DNA from: Populus alba
Taxonomy: Eukaryota > Streptophyta > Magnoliopsida > Malpighiales > Salicaceae
Assembly (NCBI RefSeq): GCF_005239225.2
Contig: NC_133288.1
Span: 10,484,169 to 10,548,168 of the forward strand
Reading direction: 5' to 3'
Length of the DNA: 64,000 nt
Shown here one piece after another: positions 22,166-32,190 of this stretch. Numbering within the stretch: position 1 is the stretch's first letter; each line of letters opens with the position of its first letter. The notes beneath the pieces were generated by a model that worked only from the letters and a program-made list of their open reading frames with translations, did no database searches and had not been told where the DNA came from. A program made the position numbers and the translations under genes.

Positions 22166-22818
22166 TTACAAATGAAGGCTCAAATCTAATCTAAACTTTT
22201 TACGGCTTTCCTTAGTTGACCAATTTATGCAACTCATAGAGGGATTAATTACAGGGATGAAAGATTGTAATTGGTCAATCAATTGTTCAACAATAGCAGC
22301 AGAGATTATGATTTGTCGTGCTGAAGATGTTAGAAATTCCTGTTCCACAGCATGATCAAGAAAAGATAACAACTTATCATAAAAATCGTTAACATTTAAC
22401 AAACCTATGGGTTTATGGTGAATGTGCAGTTGGGCCCAAGAGGAAATATGAAAGATCTCTTCCAATATGCCCAGACCACCTGGTAAGGCAATGAAGGCAT
22501 CAGCATGGTTAAACATTGCATTCAGTCGATCAGACATTGTAGGGACCTATAATTCCTCTCCAATTTTTTTTCAATAATGTCCCCTTGTGCTAAAGCTTTG
22601 GGGACAACCCCTAAAACTTGACTGCCTCTTAAAGATGCAGCTATTGACACTCCCCCCATTAACCCAAGGCTGCCTCCTCCATACACTAAATGAATCTTTC
22701 GCTCAGCTAGTACCTGACCAAGATGATTTGCTGATTCTAAAAACTCTTTTTCTTTCCTAGGACTGGATCCACCGAAAACACAAATATTGTTTATGTGATG
22801 ACTTGAGGAACCTGCCAT
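22166..22818 (-). pseudogene. LOG-like cytokinin phosphoribohydrolase, copy B (one frameshift)
   Basis: From the ATG at 22818 the first 82 residues follow the LOG family: VFGGSS at 14-19 and the nucleotide-binding stretch VYGGGSLGLMGG at 45-56, then VLGVVPKAL. A small indel in an A-run near 22562 shifts the frame. The protein resumes at 22537 with the family's conserved Arg (MSDRLNAMF), then PGGLGILEE (family signature PGGxGTxxE, Thr replaced by Ile), ISSWAQLHIHHK and a normal C-terminus at 22166. There are no introns. The product would convert cytokinin ribotides to free bases. Host LOG proteins are about 210-220 residues and the joined length here is similar. It lies about 300 bases downstream of the cysteine-rich ORF, with its own TATA-like 'tctataaaa' (22884-22892) and leader. 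It may be expressed only as truncated halves. Confidence 0.9.
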
Positions 22819-23120
22819 TTCTACACACTTCTGTATTTGATGAATGTATGGGTTAAGTAGAAATGAAGGGAAGAAGAAGAAGGTTTTATAGATGAGAAAA
22901 AGAAAATGCCATCATATCACGTATATGGAAGCCAGTTGGAGTCTCTCTCTCTTTCTCCCCTTTTTTTTGAAAAAAAAAAACATGTGGATGTACAGGTAGT
23001 TGTGATTGTGGCTCACATCTTTCCTTGGTTTTACGTCCAAGAACGGCTTAAACACCCTCTATGGGTCGAGGATAGGCTTCCCATTCAATTTTCTTAAAAA
23101 CTAGCAAACAGGGTCTTTTT

Positions 23121-23612
23121 TTATATAGTTAGATTCCTAAGACTATGTCGAGCATGTTCTTTATGGAATTGTGGCCATAAATCATAAATTGCACGATGCA
23201 CATCTCCACTAGGGTGTGTCTCAAGAGTCAATAGAAGATTATCTAAAGACCCCTTACTTAGGCCATCCTTAATGAATTGTATTTTATCTTCACGGTTTAC
23301 AGATACTATTCCTAAAGAACAACATGTCGCATTACAAGTCCATCTGGCACATCTATGACAAACTTTCAGTCGTTTTGCACGACGTTTCTTTGTAAAAGTG
23401 CTTTTACTTGTTCCAGGCATGTGTGAAATGAAAGAATTGGAGGACTCACCTGATAACCGGACCTTTGCTTCAATCAACCAACGAATATCTTCAAGAATTC
23501 CATGGTTCATTAACAACCTCAATCTTTCACACCTAGCACGGTAAATTTTTATAATCGCATTCTGAGGCAGAGCGGGAAAATACTTTTTCAATTTTTCAAG
23601 AGTGGTGTCCAT
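23121..23612 (-). CDS. Cysteine-rich basic accessory protein of Athila-like copy B
   Basis: An open 163-residue ORF starts at the ATG at 23612; a longer non-ATG extension is unlikely because copy A is conserved only from this Met. The N-terminal third looks helical (LEKLKKYF, IIKIYRARCERLRLLM, EDIRWLIEAKV). A strongly basic patch (TKKRRAKRLK) runs straight into a cysteine cluster, C-x2-C-x4-C-x3-C-C. A conserved C-terminal part follows (VNREDKIQFIKDGL, HPSGDVHRAIYDLWPQFHKEH). A basic patch joined to a CxRC-type zinc cluster is the layout of the nucleic-acid-binding, silencing-suppressor proteins of carla-type plant viruses. That link is my inference from pattern, not a search result. A zinc-binding nucleocapsid-like or host-derived protein is the alternative. 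It is not an Athila Env: there is no signal peptide or membrane span. It lies between integrase and LOG, and a TATA-like 'gtgtatatat' lies upstream. Confidence 0.6.
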   Translation of the reverse strand: MDTTLEKLKKYFPALPQNAIIKIYRARCERLRLLMNHGILEDIRWLIEAKVRLSGESSNSFISHMPGTSKSTFTKKRRAKRLKVCHRCARWTCNATCCSLGIVSVNREDKIQFIKDGLSKGSLDNLLLTLETHPSGDVHRAIYDLWPQFHKEHARHSLRNLTI

Positions 23613-23833
23613 TTTCGACTGAGAATTGGGGGACAGATTCAAAGAAAGGAGAAAGAGCAAAGAATTACACAGATATATACACAGATATTAGTTATCATGG
23701 GAAACTGAAAAAACCGACTTAAAAGTCACGGAGTACCGTTATCCGCCATTTGACCGAGGTGAGAGAAACTAGCAAAACAAAAGTCACACCAAAAAGGAAC
23801 ACAAAAAAAAAAAAGGTGAGAAAAACAAAATAA

Positions 23834-24340
23834 TCAACCTTTATCTAAAAGATCATTCAAACCAATGGATTCATTTTCACCAGGAAACTCATCAAAGTAA
23901 GCTTTCAAACGATGTCCATTTACCTTCAAAACATTGTTATTCTTTGAATTCTCAATATCAAGGGCCCCATAAGGATACACATGTTTCAAAATAAATGGAC
24001 CACTCCATCTTGATCTTATTTTTTCAGGAAATAAATGGAGTCGAGAATTATAAAGCAAAACTTTTTGACCAATATCAACTTTTTGACAATTTTCACAAGT
24101 TTCGCAGAATGCATGCGTGTCCTTGAACATGATGGGCCAATAAAATCCTTTTTGTAAGATTTTTGCAGTCATCTTTCTTGATGAGAATTGACTCCCACAT
24201 GCTTCAGAATGACAAAGTTTAATGACACTACTTACCTCATTGTCAGGAATGCATCTTTGAAATTTTTGATCAGGACAATATTTGAATAAGTTAGGGTCAT
24301 CCCAATAAAATTTCTTCACTTCGTTCAAAAACTTTCCTTT
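23834..24340 (-). pseudogene. Integrase with catalytic core deleted, copy B
   Basis: An open frame from 24328 carries the linker [20 protein letters not shown] and the HHCC zinc domain (H and CEICETC-like Cys pairs: [24 protein letters not shown]), then jumps directly to the C-terminal domain ([20 protein letters not shown]). The whole DDE core of about 250 residues is missing without loss of frame. It could still make a small zinc-binding plus DNA-binding fusion, but not an active integrase. Confidence 0.85.
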
Positions 24341-24352
24341 GTCTTCAGTACT

Positions 24353-26817
24353 CTAGTGAGCTGGAAAATCTGCCGAAACAAGAAAATTGATATTTTTAGC
24401 AAACCAAGGCATTGAACTAAGAGAAAGTAAGGATTTGTCAGGAAAGTAATCATCGATTGGCGGGATATCAGATGTCAAATCTGTTGTCACTCTTGAAAAA
24501 AGATTAGCATCAACATTTTTGGTGTCTTTTTTATCCGTGATTTCTTCCTGAGAATAAATCATTTGCAAATTTTCAGATTCATCCAACTTAATTTTACTCA
24601 AAGTAGATTCAAGTTGATCATGAACTAATTCTTCAATATGATCTACTTCTTGTAAATCATTATCATCTCCAGGTTGCTTGCAAATGTTGAAAATATTCAT
24701 CTCCAATGTCATATTTTCAAAAGATAACTTCATGAGTCCATTCCTACAATTAATCAATGTATTAGAAGTTGCAAGAAACGGACGCCCTAAAATAACAGGA
24801 AATGAATTACATACTTCAACAGGTTGTGTGTCCAAGACAATAAAATCCATAAGATAAATGAATTTATCGACTTGTACTAACACATCTTCAATTATTCTTG
24901 TAGGCACTTTTACAGATCTATCAGTAAGTAAAAGAGTTACAGAAGTTGGTTGTAACTCACCTAGATTGAGACTCTGAAAAACTGAATATGGAAGTAAATT
25001 CACACTAGCTCCAAGATCAAGTAAGGCTCTTTCAATTTTATGTTCTCCAATAAAGCAAGAAATGGTAGGACAACCAGGGTATTTATATTTCAAAGCATTA
25101 TTGTTCTGAAGAATTGCACTTACTTGTTCGGCTAAAAAGGCTTTCTTTTTCACATTCAATTTTCTCTTCACAGTGCATAGATCTTTCAAAAATTTAACAT
25201 AGGAAGGTACCTGTTTAATAACATCCAACAAAGGTATATTGATCCTTACCTGTTTGAAAATTTTAAGGATTTTAGAATTGTGATTGACTTTCCTTTGTTT
25301 GGTCATGGCATGAGGAAATGGAAGTGTTGGCGGATAATCAGTCTTTCTTCACAATGTTCAAATTCAACCCCTTCCTTACCCTTAGAGATTGACTCATCAT
25401 CTTTCTCATAAGGTTCAAGAGTGGGTTTTTCAATAACCTTACCACTGCGAAGAGTGATGACTGATTTGACTTGATCTATATGTTGGCTTCCGAAACTACT
25501 TGCATTTGCATTGTATTGCCCCTTCGGATTTTGCTGTGGTTGAGATGGAAACTTACCTTTCTCTTAAAAACTGAGAGCAGATGTTAACTTTGCAAGAGTA
25601 TCTTTAAAATCTGTCATGCCTTGAGCAAGTTGAGTGTTGATTGCCTCTTGCTTTTCAATGAATACATGCAATGTTTCCTCAAGATTTCTTCTAGGAGGTG
25701 GAGCATAAGGAGGTGCATATCCATGAGAATTTTGGAAATTATGGTGTGCTTGAAACGGTGGTTGTGAAGTTTGTGCTTTATTGTTATCACTCTTCCAACT
25801 AAAATTTGGGTGATTTCTCTAACCAGGATTGTATGTTTGCGAGGATGGGTTATGATTGGGCCTTTGGAAACTGTTTAAAGCATGGGCTTCTTCATGGAGG
25901 CATTCCTTGAAAGAAGGCAAAGTTGGACAATCATTGGTTGCATGTTTATTTGTTTCACAGATTTCACACACAATGTCTTGAACAGATTTTAATTGACCAC
26001 TCTTTTTCAATTTTAGTGCCTCGACTTTTCTAGCTAAAGATGCAAACTTTTCTTGGAGGTCATGATCATCCCTAAGGTTATACATACCTCCACTAGATGT
26101 ATGAGGTTGAGTTTTACTTGGTGCCTCATAAGTGCCCGTAGTGTCCCAATTTTATGCATTTTCAGCTAGCAAGTCTAGGTACTCCATTGCTTCATTAAGG
26201 TCTTTATCTTCAAAAGTTTCATTGCATATCAATTCAACCATTTGCCTATCTTTAGGTGTTAACCCTTCATAAAATTGTGAAACCAATCTCCATGTTTCAA
26301 AACCATGATGAGGGCAAGTATTAAGCAAGTCTCGATACCTATCCCAACATTGGTAAAATGTTTCACTTGATTTTTGAGTGAAAGTGGTGATTTGTCTTTT
26401 GAAAGAGTTGGTTCTATGAGATGGAAAAAACTTCTTTAAAAATTGTTGTTGCATTTCATCCCAAGCATGAATAGATCCTAGTCTCAAATTTTATAGCCAT
26501 GTTTTAGCTTTATCTTTTAATGAAAAAGAAAAAAGCTTTAATCTAATGGTGCTCATGCTACAATTTGAGTCATTATAGGTATTACAGACCTCCTCAAATT
26601 CCCTTAAATGCAAGTATGGATTTTCTAGATCTAAACCATGAAAAGAAGGTAAAAGTTGAATAATACCTGGCTTAAAATTAAAATGGGATGCATCAGGAGG
26701 GTAAACTATGCATGAGGGTGCACTTGTTCTTGTGGGATTCATATGGTCTCTAAGTGTCCTAACACGGTTATTCTCATTATTCTCATTATGAAGTGACTGG
26801 TTATCTTCTTCGGCCAT
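24353..26817 (-). pseudogene. gag-protease of Athila-like copy B
   Basis: Gag starts at the ATG at 26817 (MAEEDNQSLHNENN). It runs to about 26491, shifts frame, continues at 26487-26152 (CWDRYRDLLNTCPHHGFETW, FYEGLTPKDRQMVE) and has a CCHC zinc knuckle at 26085-25819 (C-x2-C-x4-H-x4-C). The protease is in the open frame 25306-24353: DLGASVNLLP as the Athila-type active site (Asp-Leu-Gly instead of D-S/T-G), then VILGRPFLAT. After protease the sequence passes into the pre-integrase linker (SMPWFAKNINFL), so reverse transcriptase and RNase H are deleted. Several frameshifts and stops separate the parts. Confidence 0.85.
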
Positions 26818-27017
26818 ATTTTCTGAAAATGATGAGGATACCCTACAAAATCTATCACTTAATGTACGTGACCAAACACTCATGCATGTGTAGAAAGAGA
26901 ATAAAAGGAAGAAGAAAACAAAAGAAAAAAAAAACAAAATAAAAGAAACAAAGTTAGATACAAGAAAAGTGAAAAGAGAAAACAAAATAAATATTATAAT
27001 TTGTACAAGAATTTACC

Positions 27018-27035
27018 TCCTCGAAAACAGCGCCA
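27018..27035 (-). other. Athila-type PBS, copy B
   Basis: On the minus strand TGGCGCTGTTTTCGAGGA follows the 5' LTR by six bases. It matches the tRNA-Asp type site TGGCGCCGTTGCCGGGGA at most positions. Confidence 0.65.
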
Positions 27036-27041
27036 AAAACT

Positions 27042-27186
27042 TGACACGACCAAGAGATTGATGTCTTCTCCCAAATGCAGGAGTGTCGAAGTAATAAATA
27101 ACCCGGCAAGATCAGGGTTGAACCACAAAGAGGTTAATTGTATAAATTATAAATAACAATAGAACAACAACAAAAACAATAATATA

Positions 27187-27241
<55 letters not shown>

Positions 27242-28846
27242 CCAGTACGTGGCGTTGTTATACCTGAGAATGATATAAAAAATCGGGTCACAGGTTTCCA
27301 ACCTATATACCGAGTTTATGAAAAGATTATATAATATAAACAGAATGTAAATAATAATAATAATAATAATAATACTAGTAGTAGTAGTAGTAGTAGTAAT
27401 GAAAGAAGAAGATGAAGAAATTAATGAGAACTTTGAGATGAAAGATTAATGTAAGGATTAAACAATGATAAAAATAAATGTCAAGGTTAGAGGATCCACC
27501 AATGGTATTTCAAACAAATATAGTATAAACTCTTATTACTCAATTTGGAAACCACACATGAAGGAGGTTCCAATCGGATGATTTGTCATTAATAACTCAT
27601 TATAAACTATTAACATGATCATATTAATTATCTTATTTACATAACACCAAACTTTTAAATATTATCAGGAATTCATGATATTAACTGATGTTAACAACAA
27701 ATCAAGTTTTTTTCATAGCTCAAGTGTAGGTAATACCATACGGTTGGGCTATGAGAGTGCCAAGCATTTGTTGTACCAAGTGTTATACAACACAAATCTA
27801 GATTAACCATTTAACAAGCAAGGTATTAAGAATTAGTAAGATAAAAAGATAAGACATATTAATATTAAACATTAAGGTCCATGTTGAGTTTACACTATAC
27901 TTATTCTTACACCATTAGTGTAACCTTTTCATCTTGACATAATAAACTTAGCTAAACATAATGAAGAAGAGAAACATAAATAAACAAAACAAAAACATAA
28001 ATAAGATACAAGTTAACTAACGAAAGGAAAGGAAATGAAAAGCATAAACAAGATATTAATGAAAGGAAAACTTAAAAATTATAAAAAAAATATAAAGAGA
28101 TAAATAAAGAGCATGAATTTGATCTGAACAACCAAGCTCCCAAATGCATGGCAAATGCCTCATTTTATAGGCCAAAATTCGAAATTATTGATTTGATGAC
28201 TAATTGTTGAGTGGGTGACCAACTTTTGACTTGGTGAAAATCCTTATCTTCTTGTCTGAATAAAACAAAACTACTACCATCCGAATTGGGTCCTCTAGAA
28301 AACATGAAAGTTGTAGGAAATTGACTCGGCTTTCCAGAAAAAAAAAATGGAGGTCATTTGAACTTCTAGAACTCTAGATATAGGCCAAACACTGAACAGT
28401 GTTCGGGCTGCAGGACAGATTCGAACTTCTCCATTGTTGCTATAATTTGGACTTGAAAACGGCCTTCTTAGATCTTGATGAAAACATGAAAGTTGTAGGC
28501 CTATGTCTTACTGAATCTGTGTAAAAACTTGAGATCATTTGGACATCTAGAACTCGAGATATGACCCAATTACCGAACAGTGTTCTAGTTTAGACTGCAC
28601 CAACATCTCTTTTCTAAGTTTCACCCTCTCTTTATCTTCACAAATTTCAGTAGTTGAATTCATCAATCAATCCTTTGATTTATGTGATAGGCCTGCATTT
28701 AAGATGAACATTTACCATATATTAGGGCATTTTATAGTATTAGACTTGTTATTATAAAACATGCTTTAGTTAAAGAGTTATTGATATTTTAAGTGCAAAA
28801 TGATGATATAAAACCTTGATAAATATGCACTTTTAAGTACTAATCA
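27042..28846 (-). repeat. 5' LTR of Athila-like copy B
   Basis: A full LTR from TGATTAGTAC (RC, at 28846) to GGTCGTGTCA (RC, at 27042), 1,805 bases. It carries TAA runs at 27185-27240 and 27350-27375, a TAG run at about 27376-27398, and between them a ~110-base insert shared with the 3' LTR but absent from copy A. Confidence 0.9.
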
Positions 28847-28851
28847 ATGAT
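28847..28851. repeat. Target-site duplication ATGAT, right
   Basis: Identical to 19808-19812. Confidence 0.85.
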
Positions 28852-29293
28852 CGTTGTGCTCAACCATTAGTGATTATCTTTATTTTGGCCCTAACATCAT
28901 CTCATGGAGTTCATATAAATAAAAATCAATACCTTGGTCTAGTATACAAGGGGAGTACCATGCCATTACCAACACAACAATTGAGATTATTTAGGTTCGT
29001 TCACTACTGTTTGAACTTGGTATCAATCTTAAGCAAGCTCCTACGTTATAGTGTGATAACATTGATGCTACCTATGTTATTGCCAATCTTGTCTTCCAGT
29101 TAATGACCAAACACATATCTATTTAGTATCATTTTGTTAGATACTAGGTAGCAACTAACAATCTATTAATTAATTTTTTGTACTCCAAAGATCAAATTGT
29201 TAATGCTCTGACAAAGCCTTTTCTAGCTACATGTTTCATGTTCTTACGAGACAAGTTGAACGTCCATCTCCTCCTATTCCACTTGCGGAGGCG
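28852..29293 (+). pseudogene. Ty1/copia RNase H remnant, right half, with PPT
   Basis: It continues the copia frame broken at 19812: RCAQPLVII..LALTSSHGV corresponds to the copia RNase H stretch after 'DWAGCxDD'. Later come LRFVHYCLNLVSILSKLL-like residues and, at about 29180-29270, the typical copia C-terminus (DQIVNALTKPFLATCFMFLRDKL). The purine tract 'cttgcggaggcg' at about 29283-29293 precedes the LTR. The open frame at 28870-29103 is part of this. Confidence 0.75.
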
Positions 29294-29575
29294 TATTAGA
29301 TTAGCTACAAAAAAATCATGCAAATACGAATATAGCAAAATCTGATGAAAATAATAACTTTGCATTTAAAACTCAACAATAAGATTTCAACTCAAAATAA
29401 AAGGATAAGGATAAGATTACCTAGCTTTATTTTAAATTATTTTCGGTCGTAATCATGATTTGTTTATATCTACTGCATCATAATATTATGTAAACTCTAT
29501 AAATATATCTTAATCTCACATTTAAAGTGAAACAAACTAGTTTTTCAAAACTCTTCAAGTGAGATCATAAAATAA
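29294..29575 (+). repeat. Probable copia 3' LTR
   Basis: It begins 'tattagattagc' right after the copia purine tract and includes 'ctctataaatatatc' (about 29497), a promoter-like TATA as found in copia LTRs. No second copy is present in the window, so the right boundary is a guess. Confidence 0.4.
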
Positions 29576-29978
29576 GATGCTAAGTCAAAAAAAATTTTCC
29601 CCATCCTACGCAATTAATTATGCATGTAATATTCGATCTCAAAATATGGAGGATCTGATGAGATCAAATCTGGTTATTTTTAGGAGGATTTTGTTTACTT
29701 TGTAAAAAGAAAGCAAGATGGAAAAGAGAATATGGAAATATACTCACTATGGTATGGTAAGTGTTTAACACTCTATATAGAGCGTGAAAGTTACAAAAAT
29801 ATATATAAGGACAGTGATCAATCAATTTTGGGACCCCTTTAGGAAGTTGCCGTGAAATTTCCTTCCCCGGAAATATCATACATTGTCATTTATCTTTTCT
29901 GCTCTGCAATTTCGTTGCAATTTCCCTCTTCTGAAAGCCATTTTGTCAAAATAAATGTGCTGTTTGCTTTCTCCTATC
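29576..29978. other. Upstream region of the CML41-like gene
   Basis: No gene is seen. The minus-strand open frame at 29664-29879 has no domain. The region leads into the TATA box at 29979. Confidence 0.4.
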
Positions 29979-29986
29979 TATATAAA
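29979..29986 (+). promoter_or_regulatory. TATA box of the CML41-like gene
   Basis: tatataaa lies 77 bases before the ATG at 30056, the normal spacing for a plant TATA box plus short leader. Confidence 0.6.
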
Positions 29987-30055
29987 CCCTTGCATGCCAG
30001 TAGACGTCCTGTAGGTGCTTTGTAAATATATATATTTTTCGTTTTCACTTCTCTT

Positions 30056-30622
30056 ATGGCGACTGATAGAGTTTCAAAATCATCTAAGTGGTTCACTAAC
30101 AAGGGTCTGAGGTTAAGTCTCCATCGTCGTAGATCAAAGTCTAGTTCAACATTAAGCTCTCCTAACTCCCTCACGTCCCCACATACACCAAAAAAGGATA
30201 GAGCTAGAGAAGATGAGCTAAAAGAAGTTTTTCGTCATTTCGATAGTGATGGTGATGGAAGGATCTCAGCCCTAGAGCTTAGGGCATACTTTAGATCCAT
30301 AGGGGAGTACATGTCACATGAAGAGGCACAATCAGCGATCAACGATCTTGATGCAGACCAGGACAACATGTTGGACTTCCAAGACTTTTTGAGGCTTATG
30401 AAGAGGGAGCCTAATGATTATGATGATGATCTCAAAACGGCCTTTGAGATGTTTGAAATGGAGAAGGGATCGGGGTACATAACACCAAAGGGCCTGCAAA
30501 GGATGCTGCATCGACTAGGAGATGCAAAGTCTTATGATGACTGCGTAGCCATGATTCATGTTTTTGATATTGATGGTAATGGAGTTCTTGATTTTCATGA
30601 GTTTAATCAAATGATGGCTTGA
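30056..30622 (+). CDS. CML41: Calmodulin-like protein, CML41 type
   Basis: A single-exon gene of 188 residues. The N-terminal 50 residues are basic and Ser-rich (KWFTNKGLRLSLHRRR), as in Arabidopsis CML41. Four EF-hand regions follow. EF1 is canonical at 63-74 (DSDGDGRISALE). EF2 at 99-110 ends in Asp and lacks the Gly at position 6 (DADQDNMLDFQD), so it is probably weak. EF3 around 133-143 has lost its ligands (EMEKGSGYITP, as in CML41). EF4 is canonical at 171-182 (DIDGNGVLDFHE). It would be a Ca2+ sensor that binds targets when calcium rises. Arabidopsis CML41 works at plasmodesmata in callose-dependent closure during flagellin-triggered immunity; transfer of that role to this gene is inference. 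The ATG at 30056 is the first in frame after the TATA box. Confidence 0.9.
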   Translation: MATDRVSKSSKWFTNKGLRLSLHRRRSKSSSTLSSPNSLTSPHTPKKDRAREDELKEVFRHFDSDGDGRISALELRAYFRSIGEYMSHEEAQSAINDLDADQDNMLDFQDFLRLMKREPNDYDDDLKTAFEMFEMEKGSGYITPKGLQRMLHRLGDAKSYDDCVAMIHVFDIDGNGVLDFHEFNQMMA

Positions 30623-31063
30623 TTTGAAATCTGAATTTGTAAATAATGTCTACAAAAATAAAATAAAATTCAGTTACCTAGATCTTCATGAATGTTCTCT
30701 CTTTTTCCTTGTAATTTGGGAATCCCTTGTTGGCGTGAGTCAAAAGAATAGTGGCCAAACAACCTTAGAGTTATGCCTGTCGCGCAAAGCAGAACCAATC
30801 GTGGAAATAAAGGATAAAGTATGTTTGATTTTAACCATTTATTTTTTACCATTTTCTTATCCTATTTATTTTTGGTAAAGGATCATTTTCTTATTCTAAA
30901 GCTCGTTGATAAATCCATTGTGTCTTGAACTTCAAAAATACAGTGGACATTAATCTTCCTCGATCGATGAACCGGCTTCATATTTTTCTTATCGTTCCAA
31001 CTTAATATTCGAGTGAGAAGCAAATTACCAAGAACAAACCCCAAGAGCTTGAAAGATGCTTAC
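30623..31063. other. Intergenic, CML41-like 3' side
   Basis: No domain is recognised. Open frames at 30624-30878 and 30670-30852 (opposite strands) look random. The first part should be the 3' UTR of the CML41-like gene. Confidence 0.4.
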
Positions 31064-31175
31064 CATGCTGGAAATATCATACACAATAGCTGCTGCTGCT
31101 GCTGCACCGCGATAGTACATAGGAGCCAAGCTATGGTATCTTTCTTGCCCTGCTGTATCCCATGTATCAAAGGGG
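31064..31175 (-). pseudogene. Isolated Rab5-type (RABF2-like) GTPase exon
   Basis: Minus-strand translation gives [20 protein letters not shown] then [15 protein letters not shown], the switch-II region of Rab5/RABF2 small GTPases (G3 motif WDTAGQE). It is preceded by an AG acceptor and followed by a GTAAGC donor at the expected exon boundary (..S-M before DSF in the family). No flanking exon with GKSSL, NKxD or the C-terminal Cys motif was found on either side. It looks like a single exon copied or left behind. Rab5 proteins direct endosomal vesicle traffic; this fragment would not. Confidence 0.8.
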
Positions 31176-32190
31176 CTTTCACAATATTATCTTGATCGTA
31201 TCTTGATTTATAATTTCTTGTATATTGTGTTGCTATTGGTACATAAAACATTAAAAAAAAAAAAAAAACCACTTCTATATTAAATAAGAATCACATAAAT
31301 TTAATTCAGAAGAATATAGTTCAATTAATCAAACTCTAGTTTTATTTTCTAAAAATTATCATTTTCAATTTCATAAACTATTAAAAATTTATATAATTAT
31401 TAATTTTAAAATTTATAAAATTAATTAAAATATATACAAACTGTCATGTTAATAAAAAAACAAATCATGAAAGTTCATTTTTACAAGTCAAGGATGGATT
31501 ACATGCTTTGTCTAGTCTTGTCCATGTCCTCGGGTTGATTGCTGAATGTGTCCCTCCCGACTTATGTCATCATATGTTTAATGTTCATCCACAATTCAAG
31601 ATTATTTGTCAAATTATTACCTTCATGCAAGTCCAGCTCATCTATTAGTATTCGATGTTAGCCCTGTCCTTTAAATAATTCGAGTCAGTCGTCAATAGGA
31701 TCTAGCTACTGATAAAGTGAGTGTTCAGCTTCCTTTCACTTGATTTTCAGTGATGTACTGATAAAGTGAGTTCAGCTTCTTTTGACTTGATTTTAAATGC
31801 AACTTGTTTGAATTTTTCTTTGCAATTTCAAAATAAAATTTAAATGTTTGGGTGCTGAATTTCGTGGGCTTGTCAAATTATTTCAAAATTAGGTACTATT
31901 TATAAAATAATGTGCCCTTGAACTCATGAATAAAATGGTTTTGTGAAAATGCTGACACTGACGGGTCATGCGAATAGATGCTCATTGCACGCCATGTTTT
32001 ATTTCATGATGAGACAATTTTTTCATTCAAGCATGATGTGTTGAAAATCTGCATTAAAATCATCTCTGGCTTCTTCATCAACTAATGTATTCTAGGAACC
32101 ATCCACAAGCTTGTCTCATCGATATTTCACCGTAAAAAGGGTAGTTGATACATGCAACCAAACTGGTTATTGCCTGACGCAGAACGCTAT
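31176..32190. other. Intergenic, no gene seen
   Basis: AT-rich. The only structure noticed is a ~48-base tandem duplication at about 31706-31795 with the core 'tactgataaagtgag' and 'ttcagctt'. Confidence 0.4.

Larger units (their letters stand above)
19813..28846 (-). mobile_element. Athila-like Ty3/gypsy element, copy B (9.0 kb)
   Basis: Read on the minus strand from 28846 the order is: 5' LTR, PBS, gag, zinc knuckle, protease, truncated integrase, cysteine-rich ORF, LOG-like ORF, 3' region, polypurine tract, 3' LTR. A perfect 5-bp target duplication ATGAT flanks it (19808-19812 and 28847-28851). Reverse transcriptase, RNase H and the integrase core are deleted, so it would need proteins from another element. 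The two LTRs share an insert not found in the other LTRs of the window, which supports them being one insertion event. Confidence 0.9.

Noticed and set aside
23121..23612. Cysteine-rich ORF as the Athila env-like protein
   Set aside because: There is no signal peptide, no transmembrane segment and only 163 residues. The basic patch plus Cys cluster points to nucleic-acid binding instead.
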